Positions 1 through 10,562 of a DNA stretch of 64,000 nt are shown one piece after another (positions within the stretch are counted from its first letter, which is position 1; each line of letters begins with the position of its first letter). This DNA is from Cordylochernes scorpioides (Eukaryota > Arthropoda > Arachnida > Pseudoscorpiones > Chernetidae). The notes beneath the pieces are model-generated. The model ran no database searches, was not told the DNA's origin, and worked only from the letters and a program-made list of their open reading frames with translations. The stretch spans positions 95,362,941 to 95,426,940 of the forward strand of contig CP092870.1 of NCBI GenBank assembly GCA_030710605.1, read 5' to 3'. Both the position numbers and the translations under genes were made by a program.

Positions 1-200
1 TATAAAACATATAATATTTATAAAATAAAAATGAGATATATTATTTAATGTGTTAATAACTTTATTTTTCAAAAAGGTTACAAGTTTTTCTCTAAAAAAG
101 TGTAACGAATGGTCAGTCTATTTACAAATTTTTATTTACAACTTCAATAAATAACAACAGCAAAAGTAAACAAAGATATTTACATTTGTTATTTTGACTC
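1..200 (-). other. Probable 3' UTR/downstream flank of a minus-strand host exon
   Basis: AT-rich sequence directly downstream (minus strand) of the stop codon at 201-203. The minus strand reads AATAAA around 125-135, a plausible polyadenylation signal. Nothing else is recognised. Confidence 0.3.
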
Positions 201-401
201 CTAGTCAGTGCTGTGGCCCTCGCAGATATGGTCTCCTGATGTCCTGCAGCTTTCCAGCAGTCTTTCTATGACTGGTGGCTCCTCGATAAAATGGTCCCCT
301 GGCCTTGATCCATTCTTGTCTGTCAGGTCTCGAGTCATCTGCTCTAGGTCGTTATCCTGGATCTCTTCTATGGTCGTCGTATCCCTGTGCTCCCTGATTA
401 T
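201..401 (-). CDS. Probable terminal coding exon of a host gene, product unknown
   Basis: An island of balanced base composition with an open minus-strand frame of about 66 codons ending at the stop 201-203. The upstream edge looks like a 3' splice site: the minus strand reads a TTA-rich tract ending CGCAG, and the exon would begin at 401 in phase 0. The peptide is hydrophilic and acidic (IIREHRDTTTIEEIQDND then DLTDKNGSRPGDHFIEEPP), with two cysteines near the end and the C-terminus GHSTD. I do not recognise the family. Longer readings of the frame run into low-complexity hydrophobic codons upstream and are probably not coding. Other exons would lie at higher coordinates and were not found; later insertions fill that region. 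Confidence 0.4.
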   Translation of the reverse strand: MIREHRDTTTIEEIQDNDLEQMTRDLTDKNGSRPGDHFIEEPPVIERLLESCRTSGDHICEGHSTD

Positions 402-429
402 CTGCGATAATAATAATAAATAATAAAAT

Positions 430-600
430 ATTAAGTAAAGAGATAGAGGCTGCCTGGCCGGCATTCATAGTTCTTCAAATTAAAGATATTTCTGCCAGTA
501 TAAATATTTTTATTAAATTTAAAGATTTTTGTCGAAACGTCGAGGTATTAAAAATATTTATACTGGCCGAAGTATCTTTAATTTGAATAAATAATAATAA
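430..600. mobile_element. Fragment of Penelope-like element, ACGT hammerhead family
   Basis: Contains the GCCTGGCCGGCATTCATAG terminus and, near 520-545, the half-motif GATTTTTGTCGAAACGTCGAG shared with the copies at 11.9, 17.5, 20.8 and 23.7 kb. The CTGACGA half of the ribozyme core is missing, so this copy is broken. Inverted GTATCTTTAATTTGAA sequences flank it. Confidence 0.5.
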
Positions 601-1434
601 TGATAACTAGCATACCCTAACTATGTATTTCTTGCTTCCTTGGTTTTTTCTAGTGGTCTATATTTATTCATTTGTTTGTCCTCTTATTAGAGATATATAT
701 TTTAAAGATATTTTCCCTCAATTTGTATAATAGTTAATATAAAAATAATCCTTTATATCTATAAAAATGAAATGCGAAATCGATGTTTGTTATCGCTTCA
801 CGCAAAATCTACTGACTCAATCATTATGGAATTTCGCATGTAGGTAGCTGAAGATTTCGTTTAACATATAGGCTATTCAAAAAACTGAAAAAGTTAATGT
901 GCTTTTTAAAAAAAATAAAAAACCAAAAAGCGTTAGTTCCAGCCTTTTACCGCTTGGGCGCAGCACTGGTCGCGACGATAAATGAATTTGATTGGTTAAT
1001 AATTAACACGTGGTTTGTTTACACGATGAATGTTAGTTTGTTCACACGATGAATGTTTTTAAAAGGTAAGATTATCCAATCGCCGTGAAACTTTAGGAAG
1101 TTATTTACTATGCTACTGGGAAGATTTCTGGTTTGAATTCGATTTGAAATAAATATTCTTTGCAATTTTATTTGCAAATTTTCTTCTTTCACTCGCAAGC
1201 AGCGCCTCTAGCGGCTTCTGGTGAAATTATATTTATAAATTGTAACAATGCTTAAAATGTTTTCCAAGTATAACAAATTTAATTTGAGAATTTAGTAATA
1301 TAATATTCCAATGACGTAAAATATACTTGGCATTTCAATATTAATATATATTTAAAGAAAAAATTGTAACGTATTTGTGTTAAATGTTAAAATGTAATTG
1401 ATGAGGCACAATTTGGATTGTAGATTTTAAACAC

Positions 1435-1528
1435 AAGGTAATAAGACCAAATCCAAATAAATAAATAGTGTGTCATGCACACACTATTTATTTATTTATT
1501 TGGATTTGGTCTTATTACCTTGTGGTTA
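1435..1528. repeat. Near-perfect inverted repeat of about 42-bp arms
   Basis: CACAAGGTAATAAGACC followed by AAATCC and a TAAATAAATA tract is mirrored after a 5-bp loop (CATGC) with flanking GTGTGT/ACACAC. It looks like a small foldback element. No coding capacity. Confidence 0.7.
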
Positions 1529-2592
1529 AAATGTAATGTTAAAATATATTTTTACATTGTTAATTTAATTTGCTGTTGTTTTATAAAAATGATGATGCAA
1601 CTTAAATTGTTGTTGTGAAAATATCTTTATTTACGGAGCTGCTAACCATAATAAATGATTTTTGAGCCCCTAATTGTTGTTGTTTTATTATCGTTTGTTT
1701 ATATAAAAAATTACATTGTATGTGATGATGATAACAAAAATGAATTTTTAAATTAATATATATAATTCATTGAAAAAAAAAAGAAATAATTAATTATCAA
1801 ATTCACAAAAGTGACAATATCTTATTTAAAATATAATAAATATTTTCAAAATATTAAGTGTTTCAAAAATATATTTAAACGCATATAACAATATTTATAT
1901 TTATATACGTTTATAAATCAATATATAGGTGGATTGGATGTTTTCTAGAATCGTTTTAACAAATGTTCGTTAGGCAAACTTTTACTGGGATAAAAACTGT
2001 ACGAAGCCGGGTACATTCGCTAAATACAGTTATTTACGAATTTTCATTTGTGGCAAGATACTATTCCTTCAACTTTATATTACCGAGTGGACCAATTAAT
2101 ACTGATTTTTTTCAACTTATCGAGTATTTTTCAAGGGACCGGGAAAAAATTATCGAGAGTGTAGAAAAGTATAGATTCAGTAGGGATTGGATGTTTGCTA
2201 GAATCGTTTTAACAAATGTTTGTTAAGCAAACTTTTACTCGGGTAAAAATCGGGCGAAGCCGGGAACATGTTTGTCGGCTATGCAAGCCCTCAATATGAA
2301 ATTTGAACAGGACAGAGAGTTAAATCTGGAAGAGTTTTTTGTCGCACTTTAACCAAGAAAAATTATATTTAACCAAGTACTGGGAAACAATATTTTTTTA
2401 GTCAGAAATGATGATGACAATATTGCCGTATCATGCTTGATTGCATTAAAAAATCTTTTGGAGAATTTTCACTAAAGCAGACCACGGGCGAAGCCAGATA
2501 ATGATTAATAGTAGGCAGGAACAAAATTCTACCAGCGAAACATTCACTCGAGCAGAAGACACACGAAGCCAGGTCATCTCTATATATAAAAT

Positions 2593-2636
2593 ATCGTTTA
2601 TCGGCCTTTTGGCTAAGATCATGAAGTATATCTCTA
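2593..2636 (+). pseudogene. U2 snRNA 5'-end fragment
   Basis: ATCG followed by CGGCCTTTTGGCTAAGATCA reproduces the conserved 5' end of U2 snRNA (stem I and the start of the branch-site region). Similarity fades within about 44 nt and gives way to AT-rich DNA. The Sm site and 3' stem-loops are absent, so this is a 5' fragment, probably retroposed, and not a functional gene. Confidence 0.6.
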
Positions 2637-2930
2637 GATATTTTTATTTATGTATATCTTTTTAAAAATCTATTCAGTAGAGAGTGGATATGTTTGCTCG
2701 AAAAATAAATTTTATATATTATATAAATATATGACGTAACGAATATAATTATCATTATTATCATAATATTCTGTGTGTTCCAGAATATTATTATCAATAA
2801 TATTCGTTAGGCAAACTTTCACTCGGATAAAACCCGGGCGAAGCCGGGTACACATCCGCTAGTATTTTTATATCTATAGAATTTTATAAAATTATATAGA
2901 ATAATATCCATCTATATTTAACTCGTGTTC

Positions 2931-3127
2931 ACTCACTCCTCACTTTCTTACTGCTACTCTTTTTGTGTTGTTTTTCTTGCTTCCCTCTTTCTCTTTCTTG
3001 TTTTTTTTTTCTTCCTTTTCTTCAGTATATATCGCTATTTCCTTTGTCTCACTGCTTTGTTCTTATGCATACCTCTGGTGAATCCTGTATAGGGTCAGTG
3101 ACCCTGAATAAAGGCTTTTTGTTGTTG
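2931..3127 (+). mobile_element. Retroposed 3' fragment with 14-bp target-site duplication
   Basis: TTTAACTCGTGTTC occurs immediately before (ending 2930) and after (3128-3141) this segment, a clear target-site duplication. The insert is pyrimidine-rich, then GAATCCTGTATAGGGTCAGTG, an AATAAA signal and a (TTG)n tail. A similar end (CCTGTATGGGGTTTGATCCC, AATAAAGG and a TG tail) occurs at 40.78 kb, so a 5'-truncated non-LTR retrotransposon or its SINE partner is likely. Confidence 0.6.
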
Positions 3128-3369
3128 TTTAACTCGTGTTCTATTGGCGTATCATTATACCATGTTTTCTCCCGTAGAAGGACGTCCATGCTCAAAAGCT
3201 AGAGAATAAAAATATTTTTGAAAATATAATTTTCCCTGGAGGAATGATTGATTTTACTCAATAATAATAAGTGTTTATTTTCCACGTTTGTTTACATTTT
3301 CAGAGTGAGATATGGTGAGTGAATGGGGTCATCATATTTGCATATTCTCATCTATTTACAAGGAAATAT

Positions 3370-3619
3370 TGTGGCGAAGAAATATTTTATTATTTAATTT
3401 AATATTATTCAATGAAAATATATTCAACAGATTATATAGATATATATTACTCTGTATTTGTGAAATCATCTTTAAAATATTTCTTTGCTTACTTGCTTAA
3501 GATTCTCTAGCTGTAGATAGTTGGGCTGACTTGTTAATAATTGTCGACTCGTCGCTGTGACGTCATCAATAAATACTTTTACATCTTAGGATATTTCAAG
3601 ACTTGAATTCTACGCTACA
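3370..3619 (+). repeat. Gypsy A 5' LTR
   Basis: About 250 bp, TGTGGCGAAG...GAATTCTACGCTACA. It contains GACGTCATCAATAAATAC, which includes a polyadenylation-type AATAAA. A primer-binding region beginning CTGGTGAAGAAGC follows; the tRNA primer was not identified. Confidence 0.9.
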
Positions 3620-3768
3620 ACTGGTGAAGAAGCTGGATCGATACCCATTCAGAAAAAAACGGAAAATTGACTCGGTTGAGCAAGAAGAAAAAACCATGAA
3701 CATCAAGAAAGAAGCAACTACTCAGGTGGGTTCATTTTTTTGTCCAACATCTACCTAGAAACCCCTCA

Positions 3769-4872
3769 ATGTTCTCTGGTGAGGGTGTTGAAGATCCCCG
3801 TAGCTGGTTAAAAGGGTATGAACGTGTGGCGAAGCACAACCAATGGGATGAAACCCTTTGTCTCGCTAACGTTTATTTCTATCTTACTGGCACTGCTCTC
3901 AAATGGTATGAAAACAACGAGGAAAGCATCCAGACATGGACGGAGTTCATGTCACAATTAGAAAATGTATTTGGAAAAAATGAAAGCTCAAGACTGCGAG
4001 CTGAGAAAATACTCAAAACTCGCGCACAATTAAAAGGAGAAAGCACCGAATATTATATCCAAGACGTCCTGCGCCTTTGCAAAGAGGTAGATCCACAAAT
4101 GAATGAGGAAGATAAAATATCCCATCTGATGAAAGGGATAGCTGAGGAGCTCTACCAGGCACTTATCCCAAGGGATGTGCATAACACTGAGCAATTCGTC
4201 ACCGAATGTCGCCGCATTGAAAGCATACACTGTAAGCGAGTGACCCCTACCAAATACGAGCGACTACCAAATGTGGCATCTCTCAGTGATCATGATGACA
4301 GGGCAGATCTGTCATCTATGATCAGGCAAATTGTTCGTGAGGAGGTACAGCGGGCATTAGGCTCTACTCGAGAGGAACCAAAAATTTCTTCCATCGAAGA
4401 TATGGTAAAGGAGGAGATTGGAAGAACCCTGGCGCCAATCTCAAAGCCTAGGAGAAGTTCCCCACAGAAGGAAAGACCCAGAGAGTTTTATAATAATAGA
4501 TATGTGGCCCAAACGATAACACCGCAGCAGCCAAAACAAGTAAACGGAAGACGCGATACCAACGAATGGCGAACCACGGAAGGTAAGCCAATCTGTTTCC
4601 ACTGCGGACGCCCTGGCCACGTCGTGCGCTACTGCCGTGACAAGAGGAGAGAATATGAAGGAGAACAAACTTGGAATTACAAGCAGAGAGATAGGCTAGA
4701 GCCTAGAACATTCTATAATTCTCGGAGCAGCCAAGAGCCCAACGACGACCTGCCAAGAGAAAATAGACGCCGCTACCGAAGCCCCTCTCCTTACACTGGC
4801 CGAAAAGGACAATATTCGTCTCCTGATAGAAGACCCAGCCAGTCGCCTCGCCGTCCCCGTCAGGAAAACTAG
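3769..4872 (+). CDS. Gypsy A gag polyprotein (N-terminus frameshifted)
   Basis: Encodes capsid and nucleocapsid, which package the element RNA in cytoplasmic particles. From the first in-frame ATG it is 367 aa. The retrotransposon-gag capsid domain spans roughly residues 1-160, starting MFSGEGVEDPRSWLKGYE. An arginine-rich region follows, with one CCHC zinc knuckle (CFHCGRPGHVVRYC, about residues 276-290). The start is doubtful: Gypsy gags usually have residues before this motif, and an upstream ATG at 3696 opens a short frame that stops at 3756. The two frames would join if the T-run near 3733-3741 differed by one base, so the N-terminus looks frameshifted. The gag stop (4870) follows the codons GAA AAC, and pol is open in the -1 frame across it. 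Confidence 0.88.
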   Translation: MFSGEGVEDPRSWLKGYERVAKHNQWDETLCLANVYFYLTGTALKWYENNEESIQTWTEFMSQLENVFGKNESSRLRAEKILKTRAQLKGESTEYYIQDVLRLCKEVDPQMNEEDKISHLMKGIAEELYQALIPRDVHNTEQFVTECRRIESIHCKRVTPTKYERLPNVASLSDHDDRADLSSMIRQIVREEVQRALGSTREEPKISSIEDMVKEEIGRTLAPISKPRRSSPQKERPREFYNNRYVAQTITPQQPKQVNGRRDTNEWRTTEGKPICFHCGRPGHVVRYCRDKRREYEGEQTWNYKQRDRLEPRTFYNSRSSQEPNDDLPRENRRRYRSPSPYTGRKGQYSSPDRRPSQSPRRPRQEN

Positions 4873-4922
4873 AAGATGCGTCCTATTTTGGAGGTAAGGC
4901 CGCAAAATTTATAAATCCTCCC

Positions 4923-7900
4923 TTGTCGACCACATTAGAATTAAAAGAAAATTACATAGACATTAAAATAGAAGGAAAAATGACGCGTGCCCTCGTCGAC
5001 TCAGGAGCCTCATATTCTGTCATTTCTGAGAGGTTCAGACTCAAACTAAGAAAAATAATGTTTGCCGAAACTGACGTCACATTACGAGTAGCCAACGGTA
5101 AAATTGTAAGACCAAAAGGACGCTGCACACTGAAACTGGACTTGAATGGACTACAGGAAAGCTTTGAATTTGTCGTTATGGAAGACTGTAGTCACGAAGA
5201 TATTCTTGGTTGGAACTTTTTGAAGTTATCTAGGGCGATAATTGATTCAGCTGACGACACACTCTTCTTAGAAAAATGTCTTTTTGAAGATACCCCTAAG
5301 AACAACTCACCTCTCTACTCGGAATTGGAATATAGAATCGAACCCGCCTCTATTCAGTTAATAGAAGTAGCAAGTCGTGACATTCCTAATGACGCAATTG
5401 TGGTGGCAGAATGTCGAAAAGAGCTATTGCTGGAAAGAGAACTAACGGCTCCCTCCTCTGTCATTTCACTTACCAATAACCGAGGTAAACTTTGGGTGGT
5501 GAATTGGAGTCCATATCCGAAACTAATCCCACAAGGGATGCATGTAGCCGATAGTGCTGTTATCGAAGAGAGTCTATTATGTACTCTAGCTGATTGTAAC
5601 CAAGTTGAAACAGAGGCGGAACATTCTGAAGACCCAAAAATCTCGGAATTTTTTATAGATGATTCACTTGATGAATCTCAAAAAGAAAAATTAAGAAATT
5701 TGTTAAAAAACTATACGGATATTTTCGAATTTAGTAAAAGAAAACAATTCAAGGACGTCAATGTTAAACACCGAATTAACACTGGAGACCACCTACCGAC
5801 CAAACAAAGACCTTACCGAGTTGCACCAAGAGAACGCCAAATTATTCAGGATGAGGTAAACAAGATGGAAAAACTTGACATCATTCAGCCCTCTGAAAGT
5901 CCGTGGGCCTCGCCTGTAGTATTGATAAGAAAAAAGGATGGAAGCTGGAGATTCTGCGTCGATTACCGCCGCCTTAACAAAATAACAAAAAAGGATGTCT
6001 ACCCTCTCCCAAGGATCGACGACACTTTAGACTGCTTACGGGGAGCTAGATTTTATTCTTCCATGGACCTCCAATCAGGGTACTGGCAAATCGACGTAGA
6101 AGAATCGGACCGTGAGAAGACAGCATTCATAACTCCAGATGGACTGTACGAGTTCAAAGTAATGCCATTTGGGTTATGTAATGCTCCAGCTACCTTCGAA
6201 CGAATGATAGATAATCTTCTGAAGGGTCTTAAGTGGACCATTTGCTTGTGTTACCTCGATGACATCATCGTTTTTTCAGATGGCTTTGAAGAACACCTAA
6301 GACGCCTTCAACTTGTATTAAATTGCCTTAAGAAAGCCGGATTATGTCTCAATTCCAAGAAATGCAAGTTTGGTGCAAAAACTATCACGGTTCTTGGACA
6401 TGAGGTGAGTGAAAATGGAATTCGTCCCGACCAAGAAAAGATTCGAGCAGTCCGCGACTTCGCTACGCCAAGGTCATTGAAGGAAGTTAGAAGTTTTCTT
6501 GGCCTTTCATCCTACTACCGCCGCTTCATACCCAATTATGCCCACGTAGCCCAACCCTTGAATGACCTTTTGAAGAAAGACTCAGCATTTAATTGGAACC
6601 AGGAAGAGAAAAATGCATTTGAAGCTCTCAAGTCAGCGTTAATTTCCGAACCCGCTCTTGGACATTTTGATTACTCATCCCCAACCGAAATACACACTGA
6701 CGCAAGCAACTACGGAATAGGAGCAGTATTAGTGCAGATACAAAAGGGAAAGGAAAGAGCCATTGCTTATGCATCCAGAACCTTAAATAAGGCAGAAAAA
6801 AATTATTCAACCACAGAAAGGGAATGCCTTGCCATCATTTGGGCTATCAATAAATTCCGACCATATGTCTTTGGACAGCCGTTCACTATTGTTACAGACC
6901 ACCACTCTTTGTGCTGGCTGACCAACCTCAAAGACCCATGTGGGAGGTTAGCAAGATGGGCACTTCGGCTGCAAGAGTTTGACGTCACTGTCGTGTATAA
7001 GAGCGGAAGGAAACATCAGGACGCAGACTGCTTATCAAGAAGTCCATTAGAATACAGTGAAGATATGGAGGAAGATATTCCAAGCATAGTGACTTTGCAG
7101 AACTTTAGCGAAGAGCAGATGAATGATCAAGCTATTAGAAAAATCGCTGACAAATTACAAAGTTCTCCAAATAATTCCTTTGTAAAAATCGATAACACGC
7201 TCTACAGAAAAAATTATGATCCAATGGGGAAACCATGGCTTTTGGTGGTTCCACGCCATTTAAGGCAGGAATTACTGAAAAATTTCCATGATTCACCCAC
7301 GGCTGGTCACCTCGGATTTACTAAAACCTATGACCGAATAAGAAAAAAGTATTACTGGCCCGGAATGTATAGAACAGTTAGAAGGTATGTGGCACACTGT
7401 TCAGATTGTCAGAGGCGTAAACATCAGCCCCAACTCCCCTCAGGGCACTTACAGCCAATACCTGTTCCTGAAGTTGCCTTTGAAAAGGTAGGAATGGATC
7501 TCCTGGGGAGATTTCCAACATCAGAAGGTGGCAACCGTTGGATTATTGTATGTACGGACTACCTAACAAAATATGCGATAACTAAAGCTCTACCCACAAG
7601 TGAATCCATGGAAGTCGCCAAATTCTTCATTGAAGATGTCATCTTAAAGCACGGCGCGCCGAGGGAATTAATCACGGATAGAGGAAGGAACTTCACATCT
7701 TCAATGATAAGTGATCTGAACAACCAGTGCAGAATAACCCATCGGAAGACGACCGCCTATCACCCTCAGACAAACGGACTCACGGAGAGATTGAATAAGA
7801 CCATAGCAGACATGCTGTCCATGTATGTAGATGTCAACCATAAAGATTGGGACAGGATTCTTCCATTCGTTACATTTGCATACAACACAGCAAAACAAGA

Positions 7901-8468
7901 GTCTACTGGGTTCACCCCATTTTTCCTTGTACACGGGCGTGAAGCCGAGACTCCATTTGACGTGTTATTCCCCAAGTTATTGCCAGAAGACGACGATTTC
8001 ATCCAAACTCTAGGGGCAAGAGCCGAAGAAGCACGAAAACTGGCACGTATCCACTCCATGAGATCTCAAGGTAGCAATAAACATCGCTATGACGCCCATC
8101 ACAGAAATATAATTTATCAGCCTGGAGATCTTGTATGGATCTTTATTCCTGTGCGTAAAGTGGGATATTCGGAAAAACTAATGAGACGTTACTTCGGCCC
8201 ATACAAAGTAACCCGAAAAATATCTGATGTGACCTATGAAGTTGAAACATTCGGAAACCAGCAAGGTCGTCGTAAAACAAAAGATTTAGTTCACATTGGT
8301 AGGATGAAACCTTATTTAAACCCAGAGGACCAGGAGGACCAGCTAGAAGATGACTCGACAAACTTCCAGGAAGAAGACATCCCCACTGAACGAACACAAC
8401 AACCACAGACCCGCGAAGAGATCTCAGGCCCTATCACCCGTTCTCGAGCCTTGAGACTGAGGATGTAA
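4923..8468 (+). CDS. Gypsy A pol: protease, RT, RNase H, integrase
   Basis: A 1181-codon frame producing the enzymes that copy and insert the element. Aspartic protease DSGAS is near residue 26. RT has QSGYWQIDV and the catalytic YLDD near 443. RNase H has TDASNYG near 590. The integrase zinc finger (H...H...CSDC) lies at about 788-830, and the catalytic D, D, E at about 858 (GMDLLG), 918 (TDRGRNF) and 954 (LTERLN). A basic tail ends TRSRALRLRM. Position 4923 is TTG, and the frame is open upstream across the gag stop, so pol is probably made by -1 frameshifting rather than from its own start. The frame has no internal stop. Confidence 0.93.
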   Translation: MSTTLELKENYIDIKIEGKMTRALVDSGASYSVISERFRLKLRKIMFAETDVTLRVANGKIVRPKGRCTLKLDLNGLQESFEFVVMEDCSHEDILGWNFLKLSRAIIDSADDTLFLEKCLFEDTPKNNSPLYSELEYRIEPASIQLIEVASRDIPNDAIVVAECRKELLLERELTAPSSVISLTNNRGKLWVVNWSPYPKLIPQGMHVADSAVIEESLLCTLADCNQVETEAEHSEDPKISEFFIDDSLDESQKEKLRNLLKNYTDIFEFSKRKQFKDVNVKHRINTGDHLPTKQRPYRVAPRERQIIQDEVNKMEKLDIIQPSESPWASPVVLIRKKDGSWRFCVDYRRLNKITKKDVYPLPRIDDTLDCLRGARFYSSMDLQSGYWQIDVEESDREKTAFITPDGLYEFKVMPFGLCNAPATFERMIDNLLKGLKWTICLCYLDDIIVFSDGFEEHLRRLQLVLNCLKKAGLCLNSKKCKFGAKTITVLGHEVSENGIRPDQEKIRAVRDFATPRSLKEVRSFLGLSSYYRRFIPNYAHVAQPLNDLLKKDSAFNWNQEEKNAFEALKSALISEPALGHFDYSSPTEIHTDASNYGIGAVLVQIQKGKERAIAYASRTLNKAEKNYSTTERECLAIIWAINKFRPYVFGQPFTIVTDHHSLCWLTNLKDPCGRLARWALRLQEFDVTVVYKSGRKHQDADCLSRSPLEYSEDMEEDIPSIVTLQNFSEEQMNDQAIRKIADKLQSSPNNSFVKIDNTLYRKNYDPMGKPWLLVVPRHLRQELLKNFHDSPTAGHLGFTKTYDRIRKKYYWPGMYRTVRRYVAHCSDCQRRKHQPQLPSGHLQPIPVPEVAFEKVGMDLLGRFPTSEGGNRWIIVCTDYLTKYAITKALPTSESMEVAKFFIEDVILKHGAPRELITDRGRNFTSSMISDLNNQCRITHRKTTAYHPQTNGLTERLNKTIADMLSMYVDVNHKDWDRILPFVTFAYNTAKQESTGFTPFFLVHGREAETPFDVLFPKLLPEDDDFIQTLGARAEEARKLARIHSMRSQGSNKHRYDAHHRNIIYQPGDLVWIFIPVRKVGYSEKLMRRYFGPYKVTRKISDVTYEVETFGNQQGRRKTKDLVHIGRMKPYLNPEDQEDQLEDDSTNFQEEDIPTERTQQPQTREEISGPITRSRALRLRM

Positions 8469-8514
8469 GTCTCCTTCTGAGCATCGGGTCGATGCTCTTT
8501 ATAGGAGGAGGTTA

Positions 8515-8763
8515 TGTGGCGAAGAAATATTTTATTATTTAATTTAATATTATTCAATGAAAATATATTCAACAGATTATAAAAATATATATTAATCTGT
8601 TTTTGTGAAATCATCTTAAAATATTTCTTTGCTTACTTGCTTAAGATTCTCTAGCTGTAGATAGTTGGGCTGACTTGTTAATAATTGTCGACTCGTCGCT
8701 GTGACGTCATCAATAAATACTTTTACATCTTAGGATATTTCAAGACTTGAATTCTACGCTACA
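8515..8763 (+). repeat. Gypsy A 3' LTR
   Basis: Matches the 5' LTR except for a few substitutions and one indel, mainly around 8580-8625. It follows the tract ATAGGAGGAGG. Confidence 0.9.
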
Positions 8764-8904
8764 ATAGCAATTCTATCTACATCATTGTTTGGCAGATTTC
8801 AGATCTTCAGTTCAGGGTTGTTCTCTTGCTGATGTCAGAGTTTGACCATGGACTTTCACTTCTCTCTCCTCCCAACAACAATAATAGATAAATAAACGTA
8901 TTTT

Positions 8905-9110
8905 ACACTCATGGACAAAACTTAAGGAAGTAAAAAGTATTTTATATGACCGGTCGTCTGTTTTTTGAAGGAGACAGAGGTAATTTTGTTCACACTTGGT
9001 TATCTTGTATGTCTTCAATAAAGGTCACTGTAATATCTTTCAGAGGTATTGTCTGAATCCCGATTTACATGCTGAAAGGTACAACTTTCTTTTTTAAGTT
9101 TTATATATCA
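8905..9110. mobile_element. Partial copy of the CACTCATGGACAAAAC tandem-repeat MITE
   Basis: Begins CACTCATGGACAAAACTTAA after TA. It continues through one internal unit (TTCACACTTGGTTATC, then TCAATAAAGGTCACTGTAAT) shared with the arrays at 14.4-15.4 and 43.4-43.8 kb. The far terminus is eroded. Confidence 0.6.
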
Positions 9111-9114
9111 CATG

Positions 9115-9480
9115 TGAGTGAATATAATTTATATTTTCATGGAATTATCGTGTGTTTTTATTTATAAAAAAATGCCTGGATTGGGGGGAAAAGGGAAACA
9201 TATATATTGAAAATAGATGGAAATTTTGCCGGGAGGAAATTGATCTAAAGAGACAAGGGTCGCCTCTCCCGTCAAAATAGACGTCTAAAATCAGACGCCA
9301 TCTATTGATGAAAATATACAATAATATTAAAAAATAATAAAAAAAATGATGAAAAATATAAAATAAATTTTGAGAGAGTTATAATAAAGAAATGATAATT
9401 ATAATGCGAAGTTAAATTACCAATCTGAATTATTCAATCTAATAAAGTACATTTTGTACCATTTTAGCTTTTAATTTCTT
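9115..9480. other. AT-rich intergenic DNA
   Basis: No convincing coding frame, RNA gene or known repeat terminus was found. Confidence 0.4.
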
Positions 9481-9484
9481 TTGT

Positions 9485-10005
9485 CATTGTTGCTGTCATG
9501 TCCAATGAAGAGCCTCAGATGTCTCCATACATCTCTATCACAGCAATGTTCTCTACCTTGGGTGTGTAAAGGTGCTGTTCTGGGTCAATTTTCTGTTGTT
9601 GTTGTCGTATCCAATGAAGAGCCTCATATATCTCTATCACAGCAGTCGCAATGTTCTCTATCTTGGGTGTGTAAAGCTGCTGCACTGGGTCAATTTTCTG
9701 TTGTTGTTGTCGTGTCCAATGAATAGCCTCAGATATCTCCATGCATCTCTATCACCGCAGTCGTAATGTTCTCTATCTTGGGTGTGTATAGCTGCTGTTC
9801 TGGATCCATGTTAATTTTCTGTTGTTGCCGTGTCCAATGAAGAGTCTCAGATATCTCCATGCATCTCTATCACAGCAGTCGCAATGTTCTCTATCTTTGG
9901 TGTGTAAAGCTGTTGCTCTGTGTCAATTTTCTGTTGTTGTCGTGTCCAATGAAGAGCCTCAGATGTTCCCATGCATCTCTATCACAGCAGTCGCAATCTT
10001 CAATA
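9485..10005. repeat. Tandem repeat, about 5 units of about 110-120 bp
   Basis: Units contain CCAATGAAGAGCCTCAGAT, CTCTATCACAGCAGTCGCAA, a TTGGGTGTGTAAAGC motif and GTCAATTTTCTGTTGTTG. Frames of 60-85 codons on both strands are by-products of the repeat and are not called as genes. Confidence 0.75.
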
Positions 10006-10009
10006 TTTA

Positions 10010-10560
10010 TTCTGCATCATATATTAAAAAACAATTAAAGCCAAAACATATTAAAATAGTTGCACGCACATGCATTTAAATTGATGTAAAAGTCCAGCCA
10101 AATTATATTTACATACATACATGTCTCTTTCTTTTGAAAATCTGCTTAAAAATAAATGAAAATAGACAATAACAATAATGTCTTTAAAAGTTTTTTTTTT
10201 TTTTAATAAAGAATAAAATTTCTTATTTAAAAAAAAGCAGATGTTTAAAGGAAAAATCAATTTGCATACGATGTCGGTAATGTGACAAAGGGTGATCGTT
10301 TGGTTTTCTTTGTTCTCTTCTATCAGTCTGCACTATGGCGCCAAATGACAATTGCCCTCGTTTCTGGATTATCGTCTGCTTCATAATGGCCCCTTCCTTA
10401 ATGGCGGTTATTTACATCCGGGGTATCACAGAATATTATCTATTTGTGACCTGAATTGTTATCTGGAGATAAAAACATGGGGAATAGAAAGTATATATAT
10501 ATATTGGATTTTTAAAAATATTTATTTTTTATTTATTTATATAAAATATAATAAAGTGTT
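10010..10560. other. AT-rich DNA, no gene seen
   Basis: Homopolymer-rich. A GC-richer patch at 10320-10450 has no convincing coding signal. Confidence 0.35.
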
Positions 10561-10562
10561 AT

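Larger units (their letters stand above)
758..2862 (+). mobile_element. Composite non-autonomous Helitron
   Basis: The probable 5' end at 758 begins TCTATAAAAATGAAATGCG after an A, as Helitrons starting TC in an A/T site do. The 3' end is the hairpin CCCGGGCGAAGCCGGG followed by ACACATCCG and CTAG at 2859-2862, then T, matching the hairpin plus CTRR terminus of the class. Related 3' segments (GGCAAACTTTTACT with GGGCGAAGCC) recur near 1975-2010 and 2220-2270, so the unit is composite or nested. No Rep/helicase reading frame is present. The interior also holds an inverted repeat (1435-1528) and a U2-like piece (2593-2636). The pairing of these two ends is inferred. Confidence 0.45.
3370..8763 (+). 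mobile_element. Gypsy A: Ty3/Gypsy LTR retrotransposon
   Basis: The two terminal repeats, TGTGGCG...CTACA, flank a gag and a pol frame in the same orientation. A polypurine tract, AGGAGGAGG, lies just before the 3' LTR. The 4-bp flanks are ATAT and ATAG, an imperfect target duplication. LTR divergence is about six changes in 250 bp, so the insertion is fairly young. Pol order protease-RT-RNase H-integrase places it in Ty3/Gypsy. No envelope frame is present. Confidence 0.93.

Noticed and set aside
4030-4905. Minus-strand frames of 66-75 codons
   Set aside because: Antisense shadows of Gypsy A gag.
9481-10079. Four overlapping frames of 64-85 codons
   Set aside because: All translate a tandem repeat in different frames, with no start or splice context.
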